Below, piece after piece: positions 36,206-46,282 of a stretch of DNA of 64,000 nucleotides. This stretch comes from an uncultured Clostridia bacterium (GTDB taxonomy: Bacteria > Bacillota > Clostridia > TANB77 > CAG-508). The translations under genes were made by a program, and so were the position numbers. Each line of letters opens with the position of its first letter. Positions within the stretch are counted from its first letter, which is position 1. The stretch is from positions 1 to 64,000 of the forward strand of contig CAKPPF010000003.1 in assembly GCA_934177485.1 (NCBI GenBank), written 5' to 3'. A model generated the notes under the pieces. It worked only from the letters and a program-made list of their open reading frames with translations. It was not told the DNA's origin and did not search any database.

Positions 36206-39106
36206 CTATTCAAATAATTTTAATATATCTTCTTTAGATAATTTATTTAAAACCTTAGTATCTGTGCTAAGCATATTATCAATAAGTTCTTTTTTTCGTT
36301 GTTGTAAATCATATATTTTTTCTTCTATTGAATTTTTTGTAATTAATTTATATACCTGTACTTTTTTGGTTTGTCCTATTCTATGTGTTCGATCAGTTGC
36401 CTGATTTTCCACAGACAAATTCCACCAAGGATCATAATGTATTACCATATCTGCAGCTGTTAAATTAATTCCTGTTCCTCCAGCCTTTAAAGATATTAAA
36501 AATACTTTTATATTTTCGTCACTGTTGAATTTGTCTATAAGTTCAAATCTATCTTTAATATTTGTTTTACCTGTAAGTTTTATATAATTAACATTTTCTT
36601 TATTTAATTCTTTTTCTATTATTTTAAACATTGATGTGTAGCCGGAAAATAGTAATATTTTGTGTCCACTTGATATTCCAGTTTTTATTAGTTCAATACA
36701 TTGATTTAATTTTCCGCTTCCTGAATAATAATTATCTATAAAAAGAGATGGATGGCAACATATTTGCCTTAATCTGGTTAAAAGTGAAAGTATTTTTATT
36801 CTGCTTTGTTCAAAGCCTCTGCTTTCAATTTCTTCATATACTTCATCTCTTGCTTCAGCTAAATATGATAAATAAATTTTTTCTTGTTCTTCAACCATTT
36901 CATTATTTATTACTATAGTAGATTTGTCCGGTAATTCCTTTAAGACTTCTTTTTTAGTTCTTCTTAATATGAAAGGTTCTATAATCATTTTTAATTTTAT
37001 TAACACATCTTCATTCTTGTCTCTGGTTATTGGTATTTCATATTCTTTTTTAAATTTTTTGTATGTAAATAAATAACCTGGCATAATAAAATCAAAAATA
37101 GACCATAATTCACTTAATGAATTTTCTATTGGTGTACCTGTTAAAGCAAATCTTGTTTGTGCATTTATTCTTTTTATTGCCTTTGAATTTTGAGTACTAT
37201 TATTTTTTATATACTGTGCTTCATCTGCAATTATAAATCTAAAAGTATAATTGCATTTTTCATATTCTTCTATATCTCTTTTTAATAAATCATATGAAGT
37301 TAAAACTAGATCATAATTTTTTATTTCTTTTATTTTTTCTTTTCTTTCTTCTGCATTTCCATTTATTAAGAGAATTTTTAAACATGGAGCAAATTTTTCT
37401 GCCTCATTCTTCCAGTTTAAAGTAAGAGAACTAGGTGCAACTACTATAGAAGCTGCATTTTGTTCATTTTTTTCTTTGTTGTCTATCAACATTGCTAAAA
37501 TTTGTATCGTTTTTCCTAAGCCCATATCATCTGCTAAAATTCCACCAAATTTATAGTGATCTAATATCTTAAGCCAGTTATAACCCACTTTCTGATAGTC
37601 TCTTAATACATTTTCTAAGTTTTGTGGAACAGATTTATTATTAAAATTATTAATATCGTTTGTAATCTTTTTGTATTCTAAATCTGTTTCAACCTTTATC
37701 TCTTTATGTTCTTCTAATAGTTTTTCAATATACATTGCTCTATTTATTGGTAAAACTATTTTACTATCAAGTTTTTTATAATTTACATCAATTCCATCTA
37801 GCAAATCATTTAGGACTTTTATATTTTGATTGTCCTCAAGAATAACAAAGCTACCATCTTTTAATCTATAAAATTTTTGTTTTAGTTTATACTTTTCAAG
37901 TACATCTTTCATCTCATCTTTATTTATTGGTAATTTACTAAAATCTATCTCTAATAAATTATTATTTACATGTACTGAAAGTGAAGTACGTGTCCCGTTT
38001 TTTATTTTCCTTTTACTAAATCTATCAGTTACATACAATTGAGCACATTGGTAGTAACTTTCAAGTTCTGAATTCATAAAATTAAAAATACTTTCGTCGT
38101 TTGTAATAATAAATCTTTTATTTTTATTATCTAGCATAAATCCTGTTTTTACTAATTTATCTAAGAATATATTTTCCTCAAGTAAGTTTCTGTTAACATT
38201 TATTAATTTATTTGTAATAATAGGATTAAATTCTATGTTTTCATAGCAAAACTTTAAGTCTGCTATTAAATAGTTTCGGTTATCAAAGTCTAAAAAAAGT
38301 TTGATTATGAGTTTTTGTGGAATGCATTTTTCTATTTTTTTGTATAAGCTATCGCTTATTTTTAAGTTGTTTTTTATATTTGGATATACCAAACTAAAAA
38401 AGTTTGTTATATCTTTTTCTTCTAAATATATTTCATTTTTGTAATTTTTTAAAAATATTTTTAATACTTCATATTCTTTTTTTATAAAGTCTTTACTACA
38501 TTTATATAAACCGTCTTTATAAAAAATATAAGTGTTATTTGTAGATCTAATTATATATTTAAAGTCATTAATATTTTCTTTTAACACAATATAAAATTCA
38601 TTTTTAGAATTTTTCAATTCAAAATTTAAACTTAATTCTTTATTTTGATATTTAACTTCTTCACCATTTAAATAAATTTTGAATTCATTATTTATTGAGT
38701 ATTCAATTATGCTTTCCATTGCTTGAAGTTCAACAAGTATTTTTTCTTTATAATATTTTTTTGTAAGATATTTTGTATTTGGTTTATTCTCAAAATGCAA
38801 CAAATCTATATATTGATTTAATAAATCTCTATATATTTTCTCGTTTCCATTAATTTGAAGTATTGCTTCTTTTGTTTTATGTTCATTTATATTTTGCAAT
38901 TTATTATAGAAATTGTATATATCTGAATTATCTTTATTCTCATTAAATTCTTTAAGTTCAATTCTAATTGTATTGGTAATTTCATTGTAAAAAAATATTG
39001 GTGATACTTCGATTTTGTCTATTTTTTTTGAAGAATTATTTCCAAATTTTTTTCTATATATATTTTCAATTAGTTCTTTAAAATCTCTATTATTTGTTGC
39101 TTGCAT
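36206..39106 (-). CDS. SNF2-family DEAD-like helicase
   Basis: This 966-residue protein is a Swi2/Snf2-type ATP-driven DNA translocase. The N-terminal half holds a bacterial SNF2-associated region with TRTSLSVHVNNNLLEIDFSK. The ATPase begins with RDYQKVGYNWLKILDHYKFG then GILADDMGLGKTIQILAML (Walker A), FIIADEAQYIKNNSTQNSKA (DEAQ) and RFALTGTPIENSLSELWSIF. The second RecA lobe has FLISLKAGGTGINLTAADMV and NQATDRTHRIGQTKKVQVYK. No methyltransferase or other defence partner is adjacent, so I treat it as a general SNF2 protein. Start ATG 39106 has AGGAGA. Confidence 0.92.
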   Translation of the reverse strand: MQATNNRDFKELIENIYRKKFGNNSSKKIDKIEVSPIFFYNEITNTIRIELKEFNENKDNSDIYNFYNKLQNINEHKTKEAILQINGNEKIYRDLLNQYIDLLHFENKPNTKYLTKKYYKEKILVELQAMESIIEYSINNEFKIYLNGEEVKYQNKELSLNFELKNSKNEFYIVLKENINDFKYIIRSTNNTYIFYKDGLYKCSKDFIKKEYEVLKIFLKNYKNEIYLEEKDITNFFSLVYPNIKNNLKISDSLYKKIEKCIPQKLIIKLFLDFDNRNYLIADLKFCYENIEFNPIITNKLINVNRNLLEENIFLDKLVKTGFMLDNKNKRFIITNDESIFNFMNSELESYYQCAQLYVTDRFSKRKIKNGTRTSLSVHVNNNLLEIDFSKLPINKDEMKDVLEKYKLKQKFYRLKDGSFVILEDNQNIKVLNDLLDGIDVNYKKLDSKIVLPINRAMYIEKLLEEHKEIKVETDLEYKKITNDINNFNNKSVPQNLENVLRDYQKVGYNWLKILDHYKFGGILADDMGLGKTIQILAMLIDNKEKNEQNAASIVVAPSSLTLNWKNEAEKFAPCLKILLINGNAEERKEKIKEIKNYDLVLTSYDLLKRDIEEYEKCNYTFRFIIADEAQYIKNNSTQNSKAIKRINAQTRFALTGTPIENSLSELWSIFDFIMPGYLFTYKKFKKEYEIPITRDKNEDVLIKLKMIIEPFILRRTKKEVLKELPDKSTIVINNEMVEEQEKIYLSYLAEARDEVYEEIESRGFEQSRIKILSLLTRLRQICCHPSLFIDNYYSGSGKLNQCIELIKTGISSGHKILLFSGYTSMFKIIEKELNKENVNYIKLTGKTNIKDRFELIDKFNSDENIKVFLISLKAGGTGINLTAADMVIHYDPWWNLSVENQATDRTHRIGQTKKVQVYKLITKNSIEEKIYDLQQRKKELIDNMLSTDTKVLNKLSKEDILKLFE

Positions 39107-39179
39107 TAATTTCTCCTAGATTATTTTAATAATATATTATTATATCTTAAAAAAAGTGGCTTTGCAATACTTTTTTCTG

Positions 39180-39258
39180 AGGAAATCTCAAAGGCAATAG
39201 CGATTATAGCATTTTTGGTTGAATAGAAAAATCTTTGTTTTTTCCTATTTCAACAAAA
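39180..39258. repeat. Repeat family B copy
   Basis: GAAATCTCAAAGGCAATAGC followed by GATTATAGCATTTTT matches the copy at 63427-63461 with one difference in about 35 bases. A palindromic TTGAATAG...CTATTTCAA follows. Confidence 0.6.
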
Positions 39259-39290
39259 AAGAAAAAGCAAACTTTACTTTTTCTTTTTTT
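39254..39290 (-). terminator. Terminator after the recoded 910-residue gene
   Basis: AAAAAAGAAAAAG-caaacttta-CTTTTTCTTTTTTT forms a hairpin with a T run, directly after the stop at 39295. Confidence 0.7.
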
Positions 39291-39294
39291 GACT

Positions 39295-42028
39295 TTATCT
39301 TTCATCATCATCGTCGAAATTGTGAAAATCCTTATTAACTTGTTTCCTTATAACGTTAGGTCCAATAATTTCGCATGTGTGTTTTCCTGAATCAATTTCA
39401 GATGCTTTATTTAATATTCTTTCTATTTCATCTTCAGAATAAACCCATTTCATTTTTGCTTTTATAATTCTCATTTGATTTTCTTTGCTATATTCATCAA
39501 GGTTAGAAGACATAATTGCCTTAATAATTCCCTGTAAAGTACTTAATGCCCAACGTCCATCTTTCTTTTCAGTTGCTAAAGTATGGTTAGCTGTAAAAAC
39601 AATGTTTTTTCTTGCTTTGGTCATTTCACTTTTCGTTTGTCTGCTCAAAACCATTAGATCCTTATATTTAAATATATATGTTGCATTATTTTGTGCAAAT
39701 TTTTTTTCTGTTTGCTTATCTTCATAATATCTTTCTGCTATTACTATACTGTCTAAGTCTATTTCTCCTTTTTCATTTGGTATAACATAAAAATCATAGT
39801 TATAAAACGGATTATCTTTTTCTACATCTGTTTCTACTTTTATTGCTCCAAATAACTCTATAAATATTTCTCTCTCATATGGATCAATAATATATTTTGA
39901 ATTTTGCTGATCACCCATCTGGTATCCTCTATTATAATGTATTATATTATTTCTTTTTGTAAGGCAATTTAATCCCTTTAATACTATTGCTGATTGTTCT
40001 TCCGCTTGTTCTCTTGTTTTGTCTCTTAAAAGTTCTTGAAAATCTTCGCTATTAATTATTGCCATTTTTGCAAGTTGTTCCATATCATTTTCAAAAATCA
40101 AGTTATTATTATATAGCTCAAATATATCCTCTTGTAACACGAATCCAGTTTTAATATATTTTAGTCTCTCGTCATATGTTATATCTTCTGCTTTTACCAT
40201 TTCAGTAACAATTATATTTATAGTATCAAAAGAAATTGATACTTTATGAATTATTTCTATTACATCGCTTAATTCTATAATTTTATTTTCAAACAATGTA
40301 ATAAGTATTCTATCGCTGTTCCATTCTATAATTGTTTCGAGATTTATTAACCCAGCTTTATAAAATTCTTCAATTCCTTTTAAATATTCATCTTTTTTAT
40401 CTTCATCAAAATTTTCTATAAATTTTTCCATGCAAGCATTTGAAAATTCAGCTTTTTCGCTATCATCATTTTCTTTATTATTCATTGCTAATTTACACAA
40501 ATCTAAATACCTTGCATAGTCTTGCTTTTCTTTATCTGTAGAACTTTCTTTTATATTTCTTTTATACAAGTCAATTAATCTTTGAATAGAAATATTTTCT
40601 AAAAGCACCAAATTCAATTTTTTCATTTGCTCCACGGAAATTATATTATTATCATATAATGTAATCAAATGTCCTACATCTAATTTTTTCATACTAATTA
40701 ATTTTGAAAGTATCTCAGTTTCACACTTTCCTCTTTTAATTAGTTCGGCTACCATTTTTTCAGGTTCAACTTTTGACGTTTCAAAAAGGAAATATAGGTT
40801 TTTATCATTTAAATCAACTAATTTTCCTAGTTCCTTTGGGGTTGGAATAATAGGTTGAACAATATCTCCGATTATTTCTTACATCATATAAAGATATTCT
40901 TCCTGCCAAAAGATCTTCTCTATATTTTTGTATTTCTTCTTTAGATAAATATTTTCCATTTATTGTGAACCTTTTTAGGCATTCTTCTGCATCTGATGCT
41001 GAATACTCTATTTCTTTTAAATATCCATCTTCTTCCATTGGATCCTCCAATAAATAGTTAAAACTTAAATCTTTAGGAATATTTTTATATATTGTTTCCA
41101 TTAATAATTCAACACCTGTTTGAGAATCCGCACGTATAAGTCTTCTTTCTAAGCCATCTTCTAATCTATATAACGCAATTAAAAGAAGTCGGTCCAAGTC
41201 AATATATTCTATATATTCTTTTAGGTCCTCTTTTATATATGGTAATGCTTCTTCAAAATTAAATTTATCATATGCTTTTAAATATTCTGTTATATTTATA
41301 TTTCCAACTTCAAATAGTTTATCACTGTCTACAAGTTTCTGTCTAATAAACCCGTCTGTTATTATTTTTTCCCTTAAGCATATTCCAAATTTTTTAGATG
41401 GCATAAGACTATAAAAATCTGTCAAAAGTATTACCTGTAATACATTTTCTATTCCATAAAATCCTAATTCCTTAAGTTCTTCATCAATTTTTTCAATTTT
41501 TTTTCTCTTATATTTATCATCTTTTACTTTTTTTCCATCTATTTCAGTTACTGAATCTATAACTTTAAAACCATATTTTTTTGTTTCGGCATCGTAATAA
41601 GGTATTGGAAAAGCAGCCTCTATTCCTTTTCCAATACTTAGGGCTTCCTGTAAATTCTTCATATAAGTATTTCTCTCATTTATAATTTTAAAATCTTCTT
41701 CACTAACTTTATCTATGCCCTTTTGTTTTATTTTTTCAATTTTTTCATCTAGGACCTCTAACTGTCTTTTATAGTTATAAATTAATAGCAATATAAATCT
41801 TTCTTTATTTATTCTTCTATCATCATTTGCTATATTATTTCTAGTATCTTCTTCATCTGCCATTATTAAAATATGTTTGCCTCTTTTGTAATCGTTATCT
41901 TGAACTGCTTCTTCAAACTCCTCTTGTAGATGCGAATTATCACAAAAAGGAGATATATCATCACTAGTCAATATTAATCCTACTCTGTTTAATATTTCTT
42001 CTATACTCAACTTAATTTTTTTCCCCAT
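39295..42028 (-). CDS. Unknown 910-residue protein, needing a +1 frameshift at CGG
   Basis: Two open frames join into one protein. The first starts at ATG 42028, directly behind GGAGGT, with GKKIKLSIEEILNRVGLILT, and runs to GRISLYDVRNN. The next codon is CGG (40870-40868). In the zero frame, translation ends at 40814 after about 15 odd residues (RRYCSTYYSNPKGTRKIS). Skipping the C gives GDIVQPIIPTPKELGKLVDL, which reads without a stop for 524 codons to 39295 and has no ribosome site of its own near its first ATG (40755). The product is acidic and helical, cytoplasmic, with no signal peptide. Its parts resemble repeated short helices (LISMKKLDVGHLITLYDNNI, GHLITLYD, SVEQMKKLN). I do not recognise the family. 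Confidence 0.7.
40868..40870 (-). other. +1 recoding site 2: AAT CGG A (910-residue gene)
   Basis: CGG at 40870-40868 is in frame with ATG 42028 (codon 387). Dropping C870 puts GGA in frame with 523 further codons. The context AAT-CGG-A equals that of the ymxH and gerC sites in the positions T-CGG-A. Confidence 0.7.
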
Positions 42029-42086
42029 AATTACCTCCAAACACCTTATTATATAATATCACATTTTATGTAAATTTGCAAATTTT

Positions 42087-42115
42087 GTATATTTAATTAT
42101 TTTTTTGAAATACTA
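42087..42115 (+). promoter_or_regulatory. Candidate SigG promoter of the germinant receptor operon
   Basis: GTATA at 42087-42091 and AATACTA at 42109-42115 are separated by 17 bases. They resemble the SigG consensus (GNATA-N17/18-CATACTA). The site lies 41 bases before gerA, an operon type controlled by SigG in known spore formers. Confidence 0.4.
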
Positions 42116-42155
42116 AAAATGCATTATTTTTTAAGTATATATGTGAGGATTTTTT

Positions 42156-43841
42156 ATGAGTAATTTTATTTCTTATATTATAAATTTATTTAAATACACA
42201 CCACAAGAGGACTATACATTTAATTTGTCACCTATAAATAAAGAACTTTCCAATAACCAAATAAAGCCACTAGAAAACTTAAATCAAGCAGTTTACCCAA
42301 GTTCCGAGGTAAATTTAGAATACATTAAATCAAAATTCACCACATTAATTAATAGTGATATTAAGATAAGAGAATTTAATTTAACTGCTAGAAATAAAGT
42401 ATATAAAGCTTTTATATTGTATATAGATGGAATGAGTGATTACAAAGCTATAAACAGATTCATTTTACATCCCCTTATGTTAAAAAGTAGAGCTAATACA
42501 GCTGACACAAGTGAAACAATGGTTTCATCTTCTGCTTCAAATAATATAAAGGTTAATACTGTAAAACATTTTGATTTAAATAATTATATTTACTCATGTT
42601 TAATTCCACATAATGATGTTGAAAAATTAAATAACTTTGAAGAAATAATTTCTGCAGTAAATTTAGGAAACTGTGCTCTATTTATTGATACTTTAGATAT
42701 ATGCTTTGTTTGTGATGTTAAAGGTTATGAAAAGAGAAATATTGATTCACCAAAAAATGAAATTGTTATACGTGGACCACATGAAGCTTTTGTTGAGAAT
42801 TTAAGGACAAATACTTCTATGCTTAGAAGAATTGTAAATAATGAAAACTTAATAATTGAAGATGCTAGTGTTGGAGCAATTAGCAAAACAAAATGTGCTA
42901 TATGCTATTTAAAAGACGTTGCTAACAATGATTTAGTAGAAGAAGTTAAACATAGAATTAATAATTTAAGTTTGGATTATATAGTATCATCTGGTCAATT
43001 AGAAGATCTAATTAAAGAAAACAGCAAAAGTTCACTTCCTGAGGCTATATCAACTGAAAGACCTGACACTGCTGCAACTTCTATTTTAGATGGTAAAGTT
43101 GTTATTATTGTAAATGGTACACCTATTGCTTTAATTGTACCATGTACTTTCTTTGATTTACTATCATCTCCTGAAGATAGAAACATTAATTTTACCTTTG
43201 CAAATTTATTAAAAATCATTAGATTTATTTCATCAATAATTAGTGTTCTTTTACCTGGAATTTATATTGCAATAACTAATTTTCATGAAGAATTAATTCC
43301 TACTGAATTGTTATTTTCTATTATTTCTTCTAGACAAGCTGTACCTCTCTCTATTGAATTAGAAATAATACTAATGGAAATTGCTTTTGAACTTATACAC
43401 GAAGCCGGAATAAGGGTTCCTGCTCCTATTGGATCAACTATGGGCATTGTTGGTGCTTTAGTGCTTGGAGACGCAGCAGTTAGTGCAAATATTGTAAGCC
43501 CTATATCAATAATAATTGTTGCAATTACTGGACTATCTTCTTTTGTAATACCAAACTATTCATTAGAATTTCATTTTAGAATATTGCGTTTTATATTTAT
43601 TTTTCTTGGTTCTATTCTTGGCTTTTTAGGTATTGCAATAGGAATATTTATTTATTTTGCAATTTTATCTAATTATTCGTCTTTTGGTGTATCTTATTTA
43701 TCACCTTATGTTCCAGTAACTCCAATATATGATAGTGGATATTTATTAAATCCTATATGGAAAAGGGAAAAAAGAGAAGTTTCTTTATTTACTAAAAGAG
43801 AAAATAAACAAAGCCATATAAGTATGAAATGGAAAAAATAA
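42156..43841 (+). CDS. gerA: Spore germination protein, GerA/GerAA subunit
   Basis: This 561-residue membrane protein is the A subunit of a germinant receptor in the spore inner membrane. The N-terminal soluble part holds IKIREFNLTARNKVYKAFIL, VKGYEKRNIDSPKNEIVIRG and PHEAFVENLRTNTSMLRRI. The membrane part has five to six helices and the conserved SRQAVPLSIELEIILMEIAF then ELIHEAGIRVPAPIGSTMGI. The basic tail ends after NPIWKREKREVSLF. It starts at ATG 42156 behind GTGAGGA and is followed by gerB after 16 bases. It responds, with GerB and GerC, to germinants that cannot be named from sequence. Confidence 0.94.
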   Translation: MSNFISYIINLFKYTPQEDYTFNLSPINKELSNNQIKPLENLNQAVYPSSEVNLEYIKSKFTTLINSDIKIREFNLTARNKVYKAFILYIDGMSDYKAINRFILHPLMLKSRANTADTSETMVSSSASNNIKVNTVKHFDLNNYIYSCLIPHNDVEKLNNFEEIISAVNLGNCALFIDTLDICFVCDVKGYEKRNIDSPKNEIVIRGPHEAFVENLRTNTSMLRRIVNNENLIIEDASVGAISKTKCAICYLKDVANNDLVEEVKHRINNLSLDYIVSSGQLEDLIKENSKSSLPEAISTERPDTAATSILDGKVVIIVNGTPIALIVPCTFFDLLSSPEDRNINFTFANLLKIIRFISSIISVLLPGIYIAITNFHEELIPTELLFSIISSRQAVPLSIELEIILMEIAFELIHEAGIRVPAPIGSTMGIVGALVLGDAAVSANIVSPISIIIVAITGLSSFVIPNYSLEFHFRILRFIFIFLGSILGFLGIAIGIFIYFAILSNYSSFGVSYLSPYVPVTPIYDSGYLLNPIWKREKREVSLFTKRENKQSHISMKWKK

Positions 43842-43857
43842 TGAAAGGAGACTAAAT

Positions 43858-44973
43858 ATGAATCAAAATTTAAAACTTGGTACTACAGAAGCAATATCTA
43901 TAATGCTAATTGTTCCTTTTGCTCATTTGCTTGTTACATTGCCAAAATTGCTTTTACAAGACCAAGGTTCTGGTAGTATTTTAAATATAATATATATTAC
44001 AATTCTTGCTTTATTTTCAGTATTTATTTTAACTTTATTATACAAAAATTTTAAAGGCAAAGATATTTTAGATGTATCTAATTATTTGTTAGGTAAGCCT
44101 TTTATGTATATTGTTGGTTTAGTTTATATAAGCTATTTTATATTTGTTGCTTCTTTAACCTTAAGAAATGCAGCTGAAAACTTAAAAACAATATATTTTA
44201 ATAATACTCCTTTACCATATATAATATTTTTCTTGGCTATATGTATTGGTTTTATTAATAAATATAACATTAAATCAATTATAAAAACTAACCTTATAAT
44301 ACTTGTAATAGTAATAATAGCTCTTTTTACTTTATCAATTTTTAGTATTAATGACTTTGTTCCTGAAAGAATTTATCCTATTTTAGGAGATGGTATTTCA
44401 AATACATTTTTGCACGGAATTAATAATATATTTATTTTCACAAATATAGCATTTCTATTATTTTTAATGCCACTTTTAAGAAATACTTCTAAATTTAATA
44501 AAATTTCCTATATTAGTGTACTTGTATCAGGTCTATTTATACTAATAACCATAACCTCATTGCTATTGATGTTTCCTTTAGAAATTTCATCAAATTCAAA
44601 CTCTCCAATATATTTGCAATCAAGGCAAATAGTATTAGGAAAGTTTATTCAAAGAATTGATGCATTTTATGTTTTAGTATGGATAATTACTATTTTATCT
44701 TATTTAAGTATTATTATAGGTTTTATTAATTTAATATTTAAAAAGATTACTAACATACAAAATAGGTCAACAATTTCGTATTGTTTTGTTCTTATACTAT
44801 TTGGGCTATCGTTAATTTATAAAAATACTATTGAAGTAAGAAAAGTTGATTTAGGAATATTAAAAACATCTACATTATTTATAGTATTTGGTGTTAGTTT
44901 TTTTATTCTGATATTTGGAAATATAAAAAAGAAATTAAAGGGAGATAATACAAAATATGAACAAAATACCTAA
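43858..44973 (+). CDS. gerB: Spore germination protein, GerB/GerAB permease-like subunit
   Basis: This 371-residue protein has ten hydrophobic helices of the amino-acid-permease fold typical of GerB. Examples are LKLGTTEAISIMLIVPFAHL, GKDILDVSNYLLGKPFMYIV, and SSNSNSPIYLQSRQIVLGKF with IQRIDAFYVLVWIITILSYL. It binds germinants in studied receptors. Start ATG 43858 is behind AAAGGAG. The end overlaps gerC by 17 bases, so translation is coupled. Confidence 0.92.
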   Translation: MNQNLKLGTTEAISIMLIVPFAHLLVTLPKLLLQDQGSGSILNIIYITILALFSVFILTLLYKNFKGKDILDVSNYLLGKPFMYIVGLVYISYFIFVASLTLRNAAENLKTIYFNNTPLPYIIFFLAICIGFINKYNIKSIIKTNLIILVIVIIALFTLSIFSINDFVPERIYPILGDGISNTFLHGINNIFIFTNIAFLLFLMPLLRNTSKFNKISYISVLVSGLFILITITSLLLMFPLEISSNSNSPIYLQSRQIVLGKFIQRIDAFYVLVWIITILSYLSIIIGFINLIFKKITNIQNRSTISYCFVLILFGLSLIYKNTIEVRKVDLGILKTSTLFIVFGVSFFILIFGNIKKKLKGDNTKYEQNT

Positions 44974-46265
44974 AAATATTTTAATTATTACTATAATAAT
45001 TGGTTTGTTAGCCTCTGTAAATAATTATTCAAGTAGTGGAGAAAATATAGACGACTTAGCTTATGTAATGGCTGTAGGTATTGATGTTGGAACTACAGCA
45101 AAATATAAAATAAGCCTACAACTTTCTACTATAGAATCTAGTGCAACTGAAGCTATTATTAAACCTGAAGAAAATGAGGAAGATTCGTCTGGTGGAGGAA
45201 AAGGTGCCAGTGGTGGATCATCTAGCGGAGGTCAAAATACATCAAATAGTTTTGAGATATATACCATGGAATGTGATTCACTAGATACTGCTATTAATAT
45301 TACCAATACCTTATTAAACAAAGATATCACACTTTCTCACTGCAAAGTACTAGTAATATCAGAAGAACAAGCCAAAGAAGATATAGCACGAATAATTAAT
45401 ACTTTTATAAATAAAGTTGAAATAAGACCAGATTGTAATATTATTATATCTTCAATACCAAAAAATGAATTTTCTGGCAATGATGTTCCTAAATTAGAAA
45501 GTTTACTTTCAAAATACTATGACATAACGGCTAATAATGAAACTCGGAACAGCATACAATCAAACAGTAGAACTAACAAGCTTTCACCTAGCACTGGAAG
45601 ATTCTCTTATGGAACCGTATTCTAGCCTTGGAAAAGTTGGTAACCCATTAAAAAATGCCACATCTGTTAGCAATAGCATTAATACTTTAGATGAACAAGC
45701 AAAAAGCCTTACTACCCCTCACTCTAAATACACTGTCGACACAATTGGTTTAGCAGTATTTAAAAATAATAAAATGGTTGGTACATTATCTGGAATTGAT
45801 ACAATGTGTCATCTTTTAGTTACAAATAAATTCGAAAGTTGTGTTATTGACATTCCAAGTCCAATAAATCCTAATGAAACCATTAATTTATACTTATATA
45901 GTGCCGAAGACACAAAAAACAAAGTTAGTATTATTAATGGATCGCCATTTGTAAAAACTAAAGTAAACGTATCAGCTAAACTTCTTTCTTCAAATAGTGA
46001 TAATGAAATACTAACTCAAGAAAAATTAAATATTATTGAGGAATCTGCGAATAAATATATATCAGAGCAACTGAATAATTATTTTTATAAAACTTCTAAA
46101 TTATATAATTCTGATATCGCTGGAATCGGTAGATTTGCGATAAAAAATTTTAAAACTTCACAAGAATGGAAAGATTATAATTGGCTTGAAAACTATCAAA
46201 ATTCAGTTTTTAAAGTAGATGTTGAATTATCACTTAGAACAGGATTTTTATTAACAACAGAATAA
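44957..46265 (+). CDS. gerC: Spore germination protein, GerC/GerAC subunit, needing a +1 frameshift at CGG
   Basis: The first frame begins at ATG 44957 (behind AAGGGAG) and carries the GerC start IDDLAYVMAVGIDVGTTAKY, then CKVLVISEEQAKEDIARIIN. It runs up to DITANNET, where CGG occurs (45545-45547) and the zero frame then ends at 45625. Skipping the C gives GTAYNQTVELTSFHLALEDS and continues to 46265 with the GerC C-terminal half (INLYLYSAEDTKNKVSIING). The joined product is 435 residues, within range for the family. Two further oddities are visible. The signal segment IIIGLLASVNNY lacks the lipobox cysteine that anchors other GerC proteins. Residues about 70-98 are a Gly/Ser-rich insert. Neither half would fold alone. 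Confidence 0.85.
45545..45547 (+). other. +1 recoding site 3: ACT CGG A (gerC)
   Basis: CGG is codon 197 of gerC. Dropping C45545 places GGA in frame with 238 further codons. This is the same T-CGG-A context as the other two sites, on the opposite strand. Confidence 0.72.
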
Positions 46266-46282
46266 AATTGGAGGTATATTAA

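Noticed and set aside
36206..39106. SNF2 helicase as part of a DISARM- or BREX-like defence island
   Set aside because: Neighbours are trmFO and an unknown protein; no methyltransferase, nuclease or other partner gene is adjacent.
40814..40867. The zero-frame end after CGG in the 910-residue gene, read as the true C terminus
   Set aside because: The residues after CGG look random, while the +1 frame continues sensibly for 524 codons.
580..45547. CGG reassigned to another amino acid, as known in some Firmicutes
   Set aside because: A reassigned triplet would keep the frame; here the frame changes at each of the three sites, so triplet reassignment alone cannot explain them.
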